64,000 nt of DNA, taken from CADEDH01 sp050330635. Lineage in GTDB: Bacteria > Actinomycetota > Acidimicrobiia > Acidimicrobiales > SZUA-35. The stretch is taken from the NCBI GenBank assembly GCA_050330635.1, contig JBHJNQ010000011.1, forward strand, positions 8,175 through 72,174. The letters run 5' to 3'. Positions 46,797 to 54,061 of this stretch are shown here, piece by piece. The position numbers were made by a program, and so were the translations under genes. Numbering within the stretch: position 1 is the stretch's first letter; each line of letters begins with the position of its first letter. Below the pieces are notes generated by a model. It was given only the letters and a program-made list of their open reading frames with translations. It made no database searches and had not been told where the DNA came from.

Positions 46797-46802
46797 ATAC
46801 TA
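46797..46802 (-). promoter_or_regulatory. -10 box TAGTAT of a leaderless promoter for the GT2-GH26 gene
   Basis: On the minus strand TAGTAT is separated by 8 bases from the ATG at 46788. The 110-base region to 46898 is shared with the divergent GH26 gene. Confidence 0.45.
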
Positions 46803-46898
46803 GGGGAGGAGCCCACTGCCCGGGGCGGGTTTTCAGCCCCGTGACCAGGTGCTTCTACTCACGACGGCGTGACAGCCGTCTCACCGAACTCGGAGACC

Positions 46899-47765
46899 AT
46901 GATGAGGCTGATCGGCCTCCATCTCGACCACGTGCCCTTCGACGGCCTCGGCCCGATCGTGGCGGCCGAGGCGGCCATCGGTGCGGTCGACATCGTCCAC
47001 TGGTTCCAGGCGTGGGGCGGCGGGCACGCCCCCTTCCACGCCCACTGGCTCGACACGGTCGCCGGCGGTGGGCGGCGGGGGCTGATCACGTGGGAGCCGT
47101 GGGCACCGGGCGGCCCCGCCCACCAGCTCCGGTACGGCCCGCAGACCATCGTCGACGGAGTGCACGACGACTACATCAGGTCGTGGGCGGAGGGGCTGGC
47201 CCGTCGAGACGACGGGCCCTGGTATCTCCGGCCGATGCACGAGATGAACGGCACCTGGTACCCGTGGGCCGCCGGCGTCAAGGGCAACGATCCGGCGCTA
47301 GTGCGGGCGGCGTGGCGCCACCTCCACCACGTGTTCACCGACGCAGGCGCCACCGGCGTGGCCTGGGTGTGGTCGCCCCTCGCCGACGACGTGGCCGGGC
47401 CGTTCGAGAACTGCTATCCGGGCTCCGACGTCGTCGATGTCCTCGCCCTCGATGGTTACAACTGGGGGTCGGGAGTCCCGACCTACGGGGGCTGGCGATC
47501 GCCGAGCGAGCTGTTCGGTTCGGCGCTGACGCGCCTATGCCGCCTGGGCCCGCAGCCGCTGTGGCTGGCCGAGGTGGGATCGGCGCCCGCCGGCGGCGAC
47601 AAGGCGGCCTGGGTCGACGCCCTTCTCACGGTCGAAGGGTTGCCGGCCGAGGCGGGTGAGCGGCTGGAGGCGGTCGTCTTCTTCGGCCTCGACAAGGAGC
47701 AGGACTGGCGGGTTCACACCGATCCCGCGGTGGCGGCGGCGGTGCGGCGGCGTGGACGGCGATGA
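46899..47765 (+). CDS. GH26-family glycoside hydrolase
   Basis: 288 residues, similar in length and motifs to the C-terminal domain of the neighbouring GT2-GH26 fusion. Acid/base Glu in LRPMHEMNGTWYPW and nucleophile Glu in WLAEVGSA; further landmarks are GLITWEPWAP, HDDYIRSWAEGLARRDDG and VWSPLADDVAG. There is no signal peptide, so it is probably cytoplasmic, or the start is further out. Two tandem ATGs at 46899 and 46902, with CGGAG 3-6 bases upstream. It is divergent from the GT2-GH26 gene, which suggests one glycan locus. GH26 enzymes usually cleave beta-1,3 or beta-1,4 glucans or mannans. Confidence 0.88.
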   Translation: MMRLIGLHLDHVPFDGLGPIVAAEAAIGAVDIVHWFQAWGGGHAPFHAHWLDTVAGGGRRGLITWEPWAPGGPAHQLRYGPQTIVDGVHDDYIRSWAEGLARRDDGPWYLRPMHEMNGTWYPWAAGVKGNDPALVRAAWRHLHHVFTDAGATGVAWVWSPLADDVAGPFENCYPGSDVVDVLALDGYNWGSGVPTYGGWRSPSELFGSALTRLCRLGPQPLWLAEVGSAPAGGDKAAWVDALLTVEGLPAEAGERLEAVVFFGLDKEQDWRVHTDPAVAAAVRRRGRR

Positions 47766-47779
47766 GGTGCCCAGCCCGC

Positions 47780-49219
47780 TCAGCCCTCGAGGGCCACGAC
47801 GGGACGGGCACCGGCGGCGGCGAGCTGGGCCCGTACGGCGGGGATCAGCAAGCGGGGGGTGACGGTCTCGGGCGAGCCGACGAGATAGATCAGGTACCAC
47901 CGGGGCCCGAGCTGGAACGCCGCCCCCAGCGAAACCAGCTCCTCCCCGCCGTCGGCGAACCGCTGGGAGAAGCCACGGACCCCGGGCAGACCGGCGATGT
48001 CGAAGAACTGGCCGCCGTAGCCACCGATCATGATCAGGCCGTCCTCGAGGTAGAACTCGGCCTGGGCGGGGTCGGCGAAGTGGTACACCGAGGCCACGGC
48101 CACGTCGTTGTCGGCGCTGCGGAAGGCCCGGGTCCACCCCCCGGCGAAACCGCGGGTCTCGAGCAGCGCCACCTCCTCGGTCGGGTCGGGCTGGAGCTCG
48201 GAGGCCGACCCCAGATCGAGGAAACGGTCGGCTCCGACCTCGTCGATGGCGACGAACCCGTCGAGGGTGGCGGGGAGGGCGGCGGCCAGATCGGCCGGCT
48301 GGTTGCCGGGCGGGCGGGCGCCGTCGGCGGCGACCGGTCCGGGGCCGGGGTGGTCGGTGGCGGGGGCTCGCACGAAGTCCTCCAGGGTGGCGGGTCGGAT
48401 GTCAGGGGATGGTGGGGCACCGGCCCGGATCCGGGCACCGAGGGCGAGCTCGCCCAGGGCGTCGGCGTCGATGGCGGCAGCGTCGGCTCCGATGAGGCCG
48501 AGGCCGAGGCCGGGGACGAGGTCGAGGCCGGGCCGCCGGTTGAGGGACGTGGCCAGGGCATGGCCGGCCCGCTCCTCCAGCGAGGGACGGAGCGCGGTGC
48601 CATCGGCGGGGTCGGGGGCCACGAACGGACGGTCGGCCGAACCGCAGGCGGCCAGCGTGAGCGATACCAGGACAGCGAAGCCGAGCCCGTTGAGGGCGGT
48701 CCAACCACGTCGGCGACCGGCCCGCAGCAGACCGAACCAGGCGGCATGACCCCGGCGCTCGGCCACCAGCGACACGACGAGGTTGACGACCATACGAGCG
48801 GCGCCGAACGTCGCCCCCACCACCGCGGCGGGGCCGACACCGTGGAGGGCGGCGGCCAGCAGTGCCGTCCACCAGCCCCACGTCGAGAGGATGGTGAGCG
48901 GGCCGACGCCGAGTCGGGCCCCGAACAGGACGGCCACCACCCGGGGATCGAGCAGCTCGGCCCACTCCCGAGGCACCTGACGACCGCCGGTGGGTGGGGT
49001 CGGGCGGCCTATGACCAGCACCGCAGTGTCGAGGGCGAGGCCGGCGGCTATCAGCCCGACGGCGACCGCCGTGGTCAGCGACCGGACGGCGAGCAGGGCG
49101 GCCACCGGCGCCAGCACCAGGGAGAACAGCACGGCGGCCAGGGCTCCGGACAGGGTGGCGGCGGCGAGCAGGAGGCCGGTGACGGTGAAGCGGTCGCGCC
49201 CCCGCACGGAGGGCACCAC
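47780..49219 (-). CDS. Membrane protein with C-terminal lipoprotein-like domain, last gene of the mau-like operon
   Basis: 479 residues as drawn from the GTG at 49219. The N-terminal half has about five membrane segments and a central loop GGRQVPREWAELLDPRVVAV LFGARLGVG. In the middle FAVLVSLTLAACGSAD looks like a lipobox, and the C-terminal ~260 residues are soluble with a Tyr/Gly-rich end. The reading frame continues upstream without a shift through a single TGA at 49241-49243 to an ATG at 49312, which restores the missing first hydrophobic segment (see the next entry). So this gene either starts at 49219 without a ribosome binding site, has a nonsense mutation, or reads the UGA. Family remembered only as an uncharacterised actinobacterial membrane protein. 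Confidence 0.6.
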   Translation of the reverse strand: MVPSVRGRDRFTVTGLLLAAATLSGALAAVLFSLVLAPVAALLAVRSLTTAVAVGLIAAGLALDTAVLVIGRPTPPTGGRQVPREWAELLDPRVVAVLFGARLGVGPLTILSTWGWWTALLAAALHGVGPAAVVGATFGAARMVVNLVVSLVAERRGHAAWFGLLRAGRRRGWTALNGLGFAVLVSLTLAACGSADRPFVAPDPADGTALRPSLEERAGHALATSLNRRPGLDLVPGLGLGLIGADAAAIDADALGELALGARIRAGAPPSPDIRPATLEDFVRAPATDHPGPGPVAADGARPPGNQPADLAAALPATLDGFVAIDEVGADRFLDLGSASELQPDPTEEVALLETRGFAGGWTRAFRSADNDVAVASVYHFADPAQAEFYLEDGLIMIGGYGGQFFDIAGLPGVRGFSQRFADGGEELVSLGAAFQLGPRWYLIYLVGSPETVTPRLLIPAVRAQLAAAGARPVVALEG

Positions 49220-49240
49220 GGTCTCGGCGACCGACAGGCC

Positions 49241-49312
49241 TCAGGGCGACCAGAGGGTGTGGACGGCGGCCAGGCAGGCGACGCCCAGGAGCAGGACGAG
49301 GGTGGGGTCCAT
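49241..49312 (-). other. In-frame upstream segment separated by a UGA from the 479-residue membrane gene
   Basis: Encodes MDPTLVLLLGVACLAAVHTL followed by WSP and a TGA at 49241-49243, 20 bases beyond the stop of the 12-Cys protein gene. It is in the same frame as the downstream gene, giving WSP-stop-GLSVAETVVP. As I recall, relatives of this membrane protein have a Cys at that position (WSPCGLS). A hairpin CGGTC-GCCGA-GACCG follows the UGA (49219-49233). Alternatives: selenocysteine codon, nonsense mutation, or a separate leader peptide. Confidence 0.5.
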
Positions 49313-49332
49313 GGTCGGCGTTGTTCGGAGCG

Positions 49333-50748
49333 TCAGCGGCGCAGGGTCTGGCCCTGGCGTGTCCAGTAGTTGGGCGGACCGTAGCTGCCCCAGTCGAAGG
49401 CGCCGTCGGTGCGAGCCATGCCGATCGGTCGCTCCGCCATGGGCTGGCGGATGACCGGCAGACCCTGACCCGCCACACCCTGCAGCTGATCGACCCGGAA
49501 GCCGTTGACCGCACCCTGCAGCTTCCAGTACTCGGCGGTCGAGAGCTGGCCCGGGCCCTTCACGTAGTAGACCTCGTGGAGTGCCCCGAAGCGGAGGGTG
49601 TGGTCCTGGAGCCACGACTCGATCGGGCCGAGCCGGTCGAGAGGGTGGAGCACGAGGGGCACACCGAGGTTGACGAGGCCGATCACGTCGGAGCTCCCGG
49701 CGGGGGCGATGGCGATACGGGTGGGGTCGACCTGGCGGATGGCGGCGGCGAGCTGGGCCAGCTCCATCGACAGCTCGACGGCACCGGTGGCCGCCGTCCG
49801 GTCGCCCGGGATCGCCACGTCGGCCGGTTCGGGGCCGACGTAGAGGGTGGGTGAGCCGATGGCGGCGGCGGTGGCCGAACCGACGACGAGGGGGAAGCCG
49901 CCGAGGGCGGCGAGGGCGGCGGCCGCCGGGGCCACCTCGGCCGACAGCCCCGTCGTCTCCACCGTGACCGTCCGGTCGATGTCGTTGAGGGCGATGATGC
50001 GGTCAGCGACCTGTCGGCTGACGGTGGCCAGGTCGGATCCGGGGGCGACCGTGTCGACCGTGATCGAGCGGGCGGTGAACGAGCCCGTCCCGGCCACGGG
50101 GCCGACGACCAGCACCTCCCGCACCCCGAGCGCCTGGAGGAGGTCGAGGTCGGCGGTCGACGGTCCACCGGCGGCGATGCCGAGCAGGGGCACACCGAGG
50201 GCGCCGGCCAGGGGGGCAGCCACGAACTGGAGCCAGCGGTCGCCGTCGGGAGCGACGACCGCCCGCCGGGCCGAACCATGGGCGGCGACGATGGCGGCAT
50301 GGTGGTAGCCGGCGCCGCCCGCCCACACCATCGGGGTGAGGGCCACGGTCAGGACCCGGGGATCGTTGCCGCAGCTCTCGACGATGCAACGAACGTTGGT
50401 GCCGCTGGGGCAGTACCCGTGCACGTTCGGATAGTCGACCGTGCAGCAGTCGCAGATCTTCTTCAGGCCACCGTTGCGACAGCAACCGTCGCTGGCGTAC
50501 CAGCACCAGCCCCAGACGTCGTCGGCCCCGTTGCAGTCGAAGGTGTCGCACTTGGGGGTGACGCCGCTCTGGCCGCACACCCTGGCCTCGGCGGCGCGGG
50601 TGATGAGCCGGGCGATGGTGGGGCCGGCGGCCACCACCACGGCCAGCTGACCGAAGCGGTGGAGGAACGACCGGCGGGTGGTGCGGGCTGCGGCCCAGCG
50701 GCCGGCCCGTTCCACTGTGCGGTCGAGGCGGTTGTCGGCGGCGGTCAC
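49333..50748 (-). CDS. Tat-exported 12-Cys protein like the methylamine dehydrogenase light chain, with CWB2-like domain
   Basis: 471 residues. A twin-arginine signal at ~22-55 (TTRRSFLHRFGQLAVVVAAG) directs Tat export. Residues 58-126 hold twelve cysteines (58, 67, 72, 82, 89, 90, 99, 101, 102, 113, 121, 126). The segment ICDCC...YCPSGTN...VESC aligns with ICDC...NCPPGTK...VASC of the MADH light chain, which has six disulfides. The first TTQ-forming Trp of the MADH chain aligns with Ile here and the second half with the other Trp is absent, so TTQ cannot form as known. Residues ~150-380 resemble cell-wall-binding repeat 2 (LGVREVLVVGPVAGTGSF). GTG start at 50748 overlaps the MauD-like stop. 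Role unknown. Confidence 0.7.
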   Translation of the reverse strand: MTAADNRLDRTVERAGRWAAARTTRRSFLHRFGQLAVVVAAGPTIARLITRAAEARVCGQSGVTPKCDTFDCNGADDVWGWCWYASDGCCRNGGLKKICDCCTVDYPNVHGYCPSGTNVRCIVESCGNDPRVLTVALTPMVWAGGAGYHHAAIVAAHGSARRAVVAPDGDRWLQFVAAPLAGALGVPLLGIAAGGPSTADLDLLQALGVREVLVVGPVAGTGSFTARSITVDTVAPGSDLATVSRQVADRIIALNDIDRTVTVETTGLSAEVAPAAAALAALGGFPLVVGSATAAAIGSPTLYVGPEPADVAIPGDRTAATGAVELSMELAQLAAAIRQVDPTRIAIAPAGSSDVIGLVNLGVPLVLHPLDRLGPIESWLQDHTLRFGALHEVYYVKGPGQLSTAEYWKLQGAVNGFRVDQLQGVAGQGLPVIRQPMAERPIGMARTDGAFDWGSYGPPNYWTRQGQTLRR

Positions 50749-51248
50749 GACCCCTCCGTCAGCAGGATGGTGGCGGGCTCGACGACGCCGGCCAGGACTT
50801 CGGCCACCATCTCCTCCACCTGGTCCATGGTGTTGGCCACGCCGCGGCTGCGGACCACGCCCTCACCGTCGACCGCCACCAGGTAGGGGGTGGAACGGAC
50901 CCGGAAGGTGGAGAACAGCTCGGGGTGCTTGCCGTGGTCGATGATGCGCAGCTCGATCTCGCCGTAGCTGCGGGCGAGGCGGTGGAGCCCCGGCTCGAGG
51001 GTGGCGCAGATCTCGCAGGTGGGCGACGTGAAGGCGAGCAGGGTGTAGGGCGAGGCGGCGTAGTCGACGCCGGCGTCGGGGGCCGGTCGGTCGAGGGCGG
51101 GACCCTCACCGGCGAAGTGGACGCCCATCGGGGCCACCCTGGTGTGGAGCACCCCGATCTGGCGGAGGAGGGCGACGACAGTGAAGCCGAGCAGGGCCAC
51201 GGCCAGCCACAGCAGCAGGTACGAGACGATCCAGACGCTCCCGGTCAT
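50745..51248 (-). CDS. MauD-like membrane-anchored thioredoxin-fold protein
   Basis: 167 residues. An N-terminal membrane anchor (VSYLLLWLAVALLGFTVVAL) is followed by a thioredoxin fold with the active site FTSPTCEICATLEPGL (C78 and C81) and the cis-Pro region VRSTPYLVAVDG. MauD of methylotrophs is a disulfide oxidoreductase needed to form the six disulfides of the methylamine dehydrogenase light chain, so here it probably folds the 12-Cys protein encoded next. Its ATG at 51248 overlaps the stop of the MauE-like gene by ATGA, and its stop overlaps the GTG of the 12-Cys gene. Confidence 0.82.
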   Translation of the reverse strand: MTGSVWIVSYLLLWLAVALLGFTVVALLRQIGVLHTRVAPMGVHFAGEGPALDRPAPDAGVDYAASPYTLLAFTSPTCEICATLEPGLHRLARSYGEIELRIIDHGKHPELFSTFRVRSTPYLVAVDGEGVVRSRGVANTMDQVEEMVAEVLAGVVEPATILLTEGS

Positions 51249-51856
51249 GACGGTTCCTTCCTCATCTTCGATCGGTGGGGTGCTTCGCCGGCCAGCTCGA
51301 CCGACCACAGCCGGCCGGTGATCTCCCGCAGGGCGGTGAGCTGGACCACGACCGCCGCCACCAGCGAGAACCCGACGAAGATTGCCATGGCGGCCAACCC
51401 GGGGACGGTGAGCGCGGGGGCGGTGACGGCGACGAGGGCCATGACGGCGAGCAGGGCGTTGCGAACGACGGCGTCGACCGACACGGGCCGTTCGCCCATC
51501 GAGCCGAGGCAGCCGCACGACACCTCCAGCCCGGCCCGCACGGTACGGACGATCACCGCAGTGAAGGCGGTCAGGAGGCACAGGGCGAGGACCGCACCGA
51601 GGCGGGGCCGGGCCACGAGGACGACGGCCACGGCGAGCTCGACCCCCGGCACGAGCCGGGCCAGGAGGCGGGGGGCGGGAAGCTGGAGGGCGGCGAAGTC
51701 GTCGCCGGTGACGGTCGGGGCGATGGCCTTGGTCAGGGCGGCGAAGGCGAACACCGCGGCCAAGCCGACGGCCATGGTCGACGCCACGCCGGTCCAGTCG
51801 GCCCCGTCGGCGGCGGCGACGACGTTGGCGGTGATGACGGCGGTCGGGTCGATCAT
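51245..51856 (-). CDS. MauE-like (DoxX-fold) membrane protein
   Basis: 203 residues with about four membrane segments. The segment FAFAALTKAIAPTVTGDDFA opens the DoxX/MauE fold and a Cys pair in LEVSCGCLGSMGERPVS matches the redox pair of MauE. In methylamine dehydrogenase maturation MauE works with MauD, probably passing electrons across the membrane for disulfide formation. ATG at 51856 overlaps the DUF4214 stop, and its own stop overlaps the MauD-like ATG. Basic C-terminal tail in the cytoplasm. Confidence 0.82.
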   Translation of the reverse strand: MIDPTAVITANVVAAADGADWTGVASTMAVGLAAVFAFAALTKAIAPTVTGDDFAALQLPAPRLLARLVPGVELAVAVVLVARPRLGAVLALCLLTAFTAVIVRTVRAGLEVSCGCLGSMGERPVSVDAVVRNALLAVMALVAVTAPALTVPGLAAMAIFVGFSLVAAVVVQLTALREITGRLWSVELAGEAPHRSKMRKEPS

Positions 51857-52686
51857 GGCCACACCGCCTGCAGGAAGGGTTCGAACGCCTCGTCCGATGC
51901 CCACAACCGGGCCCGGACGGAACGCTCGCCGTCGGCCCGCATCCAACCGATGGCGGCACCCCGCTCGGCCGTCGACGGCGACCGGCCCAGGGCCTCGCTG
52001 TGGTAGGTGTCGACCCGGCGGCCCAGGGACTCGTCGCTGCGGTAGATGCCGGCGACGATGAGGGCCCGGGGAACGCCGGCGGTGCGCAGGCCGAGCCAGT
52101 AGGGCCTGCCGCCGTCGTCGCTGGCCCGCCCGAGCACGTCGTGGTAGACGGCCTCGAGCCAGGCGGCGTCGGATCCCCCGGCGGCGGTAGCGTATTCGTC
52201 ACTGGCCAGGATCAGCACCCGGAGGTCGAGTACCCCGTGGGTCCGGAGGTGTGTGGTCCAGTAGTCCTCGCCGCCCCCGTCGGGGGTGCGGCCGAGGAGC
52301 TCGTCGTAGGCCCGACGGACCTCCTGGCGGGATCCCTCGTCGCTGAACAGGAGCGCCCGTGCCACCTGCTGGCGGGTGAGGTCACCGCCGGAGGCGAGGC
52401 GGGCGAGGAAGAAGTCGAGACCGCCGGTGTCGGCGCCCCGGCCCAGGAGCCGGCTGTACAGCTCGACGAGGTACCGGGCGTTGGCCGACCCGGCCGGGCC
52501 GGCGTAGGTGGTGACAGCCGCCTCGTCGGGCGGCGGATCCGAGGCGGTGGTGGCCCCGAGCGCAGGGGACGTCAGGGCCAACAGCACAGCGACGACGGCG
52601 ACGACGGCGACGACGGTGCGGCGCAACGGTCGGCCGGCGGCGCGGCGAAGGCCGGATCCGGTGAGGGCGATGTCGGCGGGAAACAT
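51853..52686 (-). CDS. Secreted DUF4214 repeat protein, first gene of the mau-like operon
   Basis: 277 residues. Residues ~22-45 are a signal peptide or anchor (TVVAVVAVVAVLLALTSPAL). Two to three DUF4214 repeats follow, with the motif R(Y/F)LVELYSRLLGRGADTGGLDFF, a second RAYDELLGRTPDGGGEDYW and a third AVYHDVLGRASDDGGRPYW. DUF4214 modules occur in secreted and cell-surface proteins of unknown role. The ATG at 52686 has GAGGAG five bases upstream, the only good ribosome binding site in the operon, so it is the operon head. The following three genes overlap by 4 bases each. Confidence 0.82.
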   Translation of the reverse strand: MFPADIALTGSGLRRAAGRPLRRTVVAVVAVVAVLLALTSPALGATTASDPPPDEAAVTTYAGPAGSANARYLVELYSRLLGRGADTGGLDFFLARLASGGDLTRQQVARALLFSDEGSRQEVRRAYDELLGRTPDGGGEDYWTTHLRTHGVLDLRVLILASDEYATAAGGSDAAWLEAVYHDVLGRASDDGGRPYWLGLRTAGVPRALIVAGIYRSDESLGRRVDTYHSEALGRSPSTAERGAAIGWMRADGERSVRARLWASDEAFEPFLQAVWP

Positions 52687-52790
52687 CCCACTCCTCGTCG
52701 GTCGCTCCGCGGCCGACGTGAGCCTTTCGGCCCCCCGACGGGCGCGGGTCAGTGGGTGCCGGAGCGGTCGGCGAAACGCCGCCACGCAGG

Positions 52791-52866
52791 TCAGCGCGCT
52801 ACTGGACGATCAGCGCGCCACTGCAGGGTCGGCGCGTTACTGGACGATCAGCGCGCCACCGCAGGG
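52791..52866. repeat. 38-base tandem repeat between the DUF4214 operon and the flavoenzyme gene
   Basis: Two copies, 52791-52828 and 52829-52866, differ at three positions. The first 7 bases of the unit (TCAGCGC) recur at 52867 as the stop and last codons of the minus-strand flavoenzyme gene. The repeat is therefore joined to a gene 3' end. Each copy is GC-rich with self-complementary GCGC tracts. The rest of 52687-52790 may hold the operon promoter. Confidence 0.85.
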
Positions 52867-54018
52867 TCAGCGCAGCCGGGGCGTGAACAGCCCCTGATCG
52901 ATGGTGTCGGTCCACCCATCGGGCCCGAACAGGCTGGCCGCCAGCCGCCCGATCTCGTCGGACGACTTGGCTGCCGCCCCGTTGCCGCCGATGGCGACCG
53001 CCATCTTGTCATCGTCGATCCAACCCACGTAGGGGTAGCCGGAGGGGGTGGCGGTGACGACGCAGGGCCGGGTCGTCACCGGCTCGATCGCAGCCGTCGG
53101 CAGCAAGGCCCGGAGGCTGGACTCGAGGGCGTCGACCTCGACGGGATCGCCCGACCCGTGGAACCACTCGATCAGGTCCCGGTCCGACTCGATCAACGGA
53201 TGGGACGCCAACGCTCCCCCGATCTTCAGGTAGGTGCCACCGTCGGGGTAGCGGGTGGGCGGAACCCAGTAGAGCTCCTCGATGCGGGAGTCGCCGACGT
53301 CGCCCCCGGCGATGAGGCTGGGAAGGGGCCGGTCGTGGGTCAAGGTGGCCAGCACGACGGTACGGGGTCGCCGCTCCAACGACAGCGAACCGCCGAGCAG
53401 GTGACGACCGAAGGCGCCGGTGGCCACCAGCACCCGTTGGGCGCTGATCGTGCCCCGGTCGCCCACGACCTGGAAGCGACCGGAGGAGGGCGAGATCGAG
53501 GTCACCGTGCCCCGCAGGACCCGCCCCCCGGCCGCTTCGGTCAACGCCGTCTGGGCCTCGACGAGGCGGCGGGGGTTGATGTAACCGGCGGGTGGCCCCT
53601 CATAGGCGGCGACCACCCCGGACGGGAGCTCGATGCCGGTGACGTCGCGCAGCCAGTCGCCGTCGACCTTGCGGACGTTGCTGCCCATGATGAGGCCGTG
53701 GTCGATCCACTCGTCGAGGTCGGGAACGGCGACGACGAGACCAGCTCGCTGGTGGATGTCGAGACCCGATCGGGCCTCGATGTCGGCGTAGCGCCGGATC
53801 GACCGGGTGGCCAGCTCGGACCACACGAGGGTCCGACCGGCGATGCGGGTGATGCGCCACTCGTCGTCATGGCTGGAGAACGGGCCGTTGCCGGTCGTCC
53901 GGTCCGCCGGCTCGTCGGGGCCGATCAGGGCCACCGTCATCCCCGATTCGGCCAGGTGACGGGCCGCGGCCGAGCCGATCAGTCCCCGACCGATCACGGC
54001 CACGTCCACCGAAGTCAT
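52867..54018 (-). CDS. FAD-dependent amine/sarcosine oxidase-like oxidoreductase (DAO family)
   Basis: 383 residues. FAD-binding start VAVIGRGLIGSAAARHLAES (GxGxxG), and the DAO C-terminal region TTRPCVVTATPSGYPYVGWI and AVAIGGNGAAAKSSDEIGRL. Such enzymes oxidise the C-N bond of secondary or amino-acid amines with O2; the substrate is not evident. The Cys of TRPCVVTAT is where sarcosine oxidases carry the covalently flavinylated Cys, which suggests a covalent FAD. Start at 54018 from a leaderless -10 box. The gene end is linked to the 38-base repeats. It lies upstream of the mau-like operon on the same strand. Confidence 0.85.
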   Translation of the reverse strand: MTSVDVAVIGRGLIGSAAARHLAESGMTVALIGPDEPADRTTGNGPFSSHDDEWRITRIAGRTLVWSELATRSIRRYADIEARSGLDIHQRAGLVVAVPDLDEWIDHGLIMGSNVRKVDGDWLRDVTGIELPSGVVAAYEGPPAGYINPRRLVEAQTALTEAAGGRVLRGTVTSISPSSGRFQVVGDRGTISAQRVLVATGAFGRHLLGGSLSLERRPRTVVLATLTHDRPLPSLIAGGDVGDSRIEELYWVPPTRYPDGGTYLKIGGALASHPLIESDRDLIEWFHGSGDPVEVDALESSLRALLPTAAIEPVTTRPCVVTATPSGYPYVGWIDDDKMAVAIGGNGAAAKSSDEIGRLAASLFGPDGWTDTIDQGLFTPRLR

Positions 54019-54024
54019 GGGGTC

Positions 54025-54030
54025 AGCGTA
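54025..54030 (-). promoter_or_regulatory. -10 box TACGCT of a leaderless promoter for the DAO gene
   Basis: On the minus strand TACGCT is separated by 6 bases from the ATG at 54018. Confidence 0.5.
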
Positions 54031-54061
54031 CCCACCCGCGCCACGGCATCGAGCGGTTCGC

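Noticed and set aside
46803..46898. Possible c-di-GMP riboswitch before the GH26 gene
   Set aside because: A GGGG-TTTTC-AGCCCC stem is visible, but the conserved GEMM loop sequences are not.
47762..49369. 535-codon plus-strand frame opposite the membrane gene of the mau-like operon
   Set aside because: Composition is that of a GC-rich shadow frame, and it overlaps the whole of the coupled minus-strand operon end.
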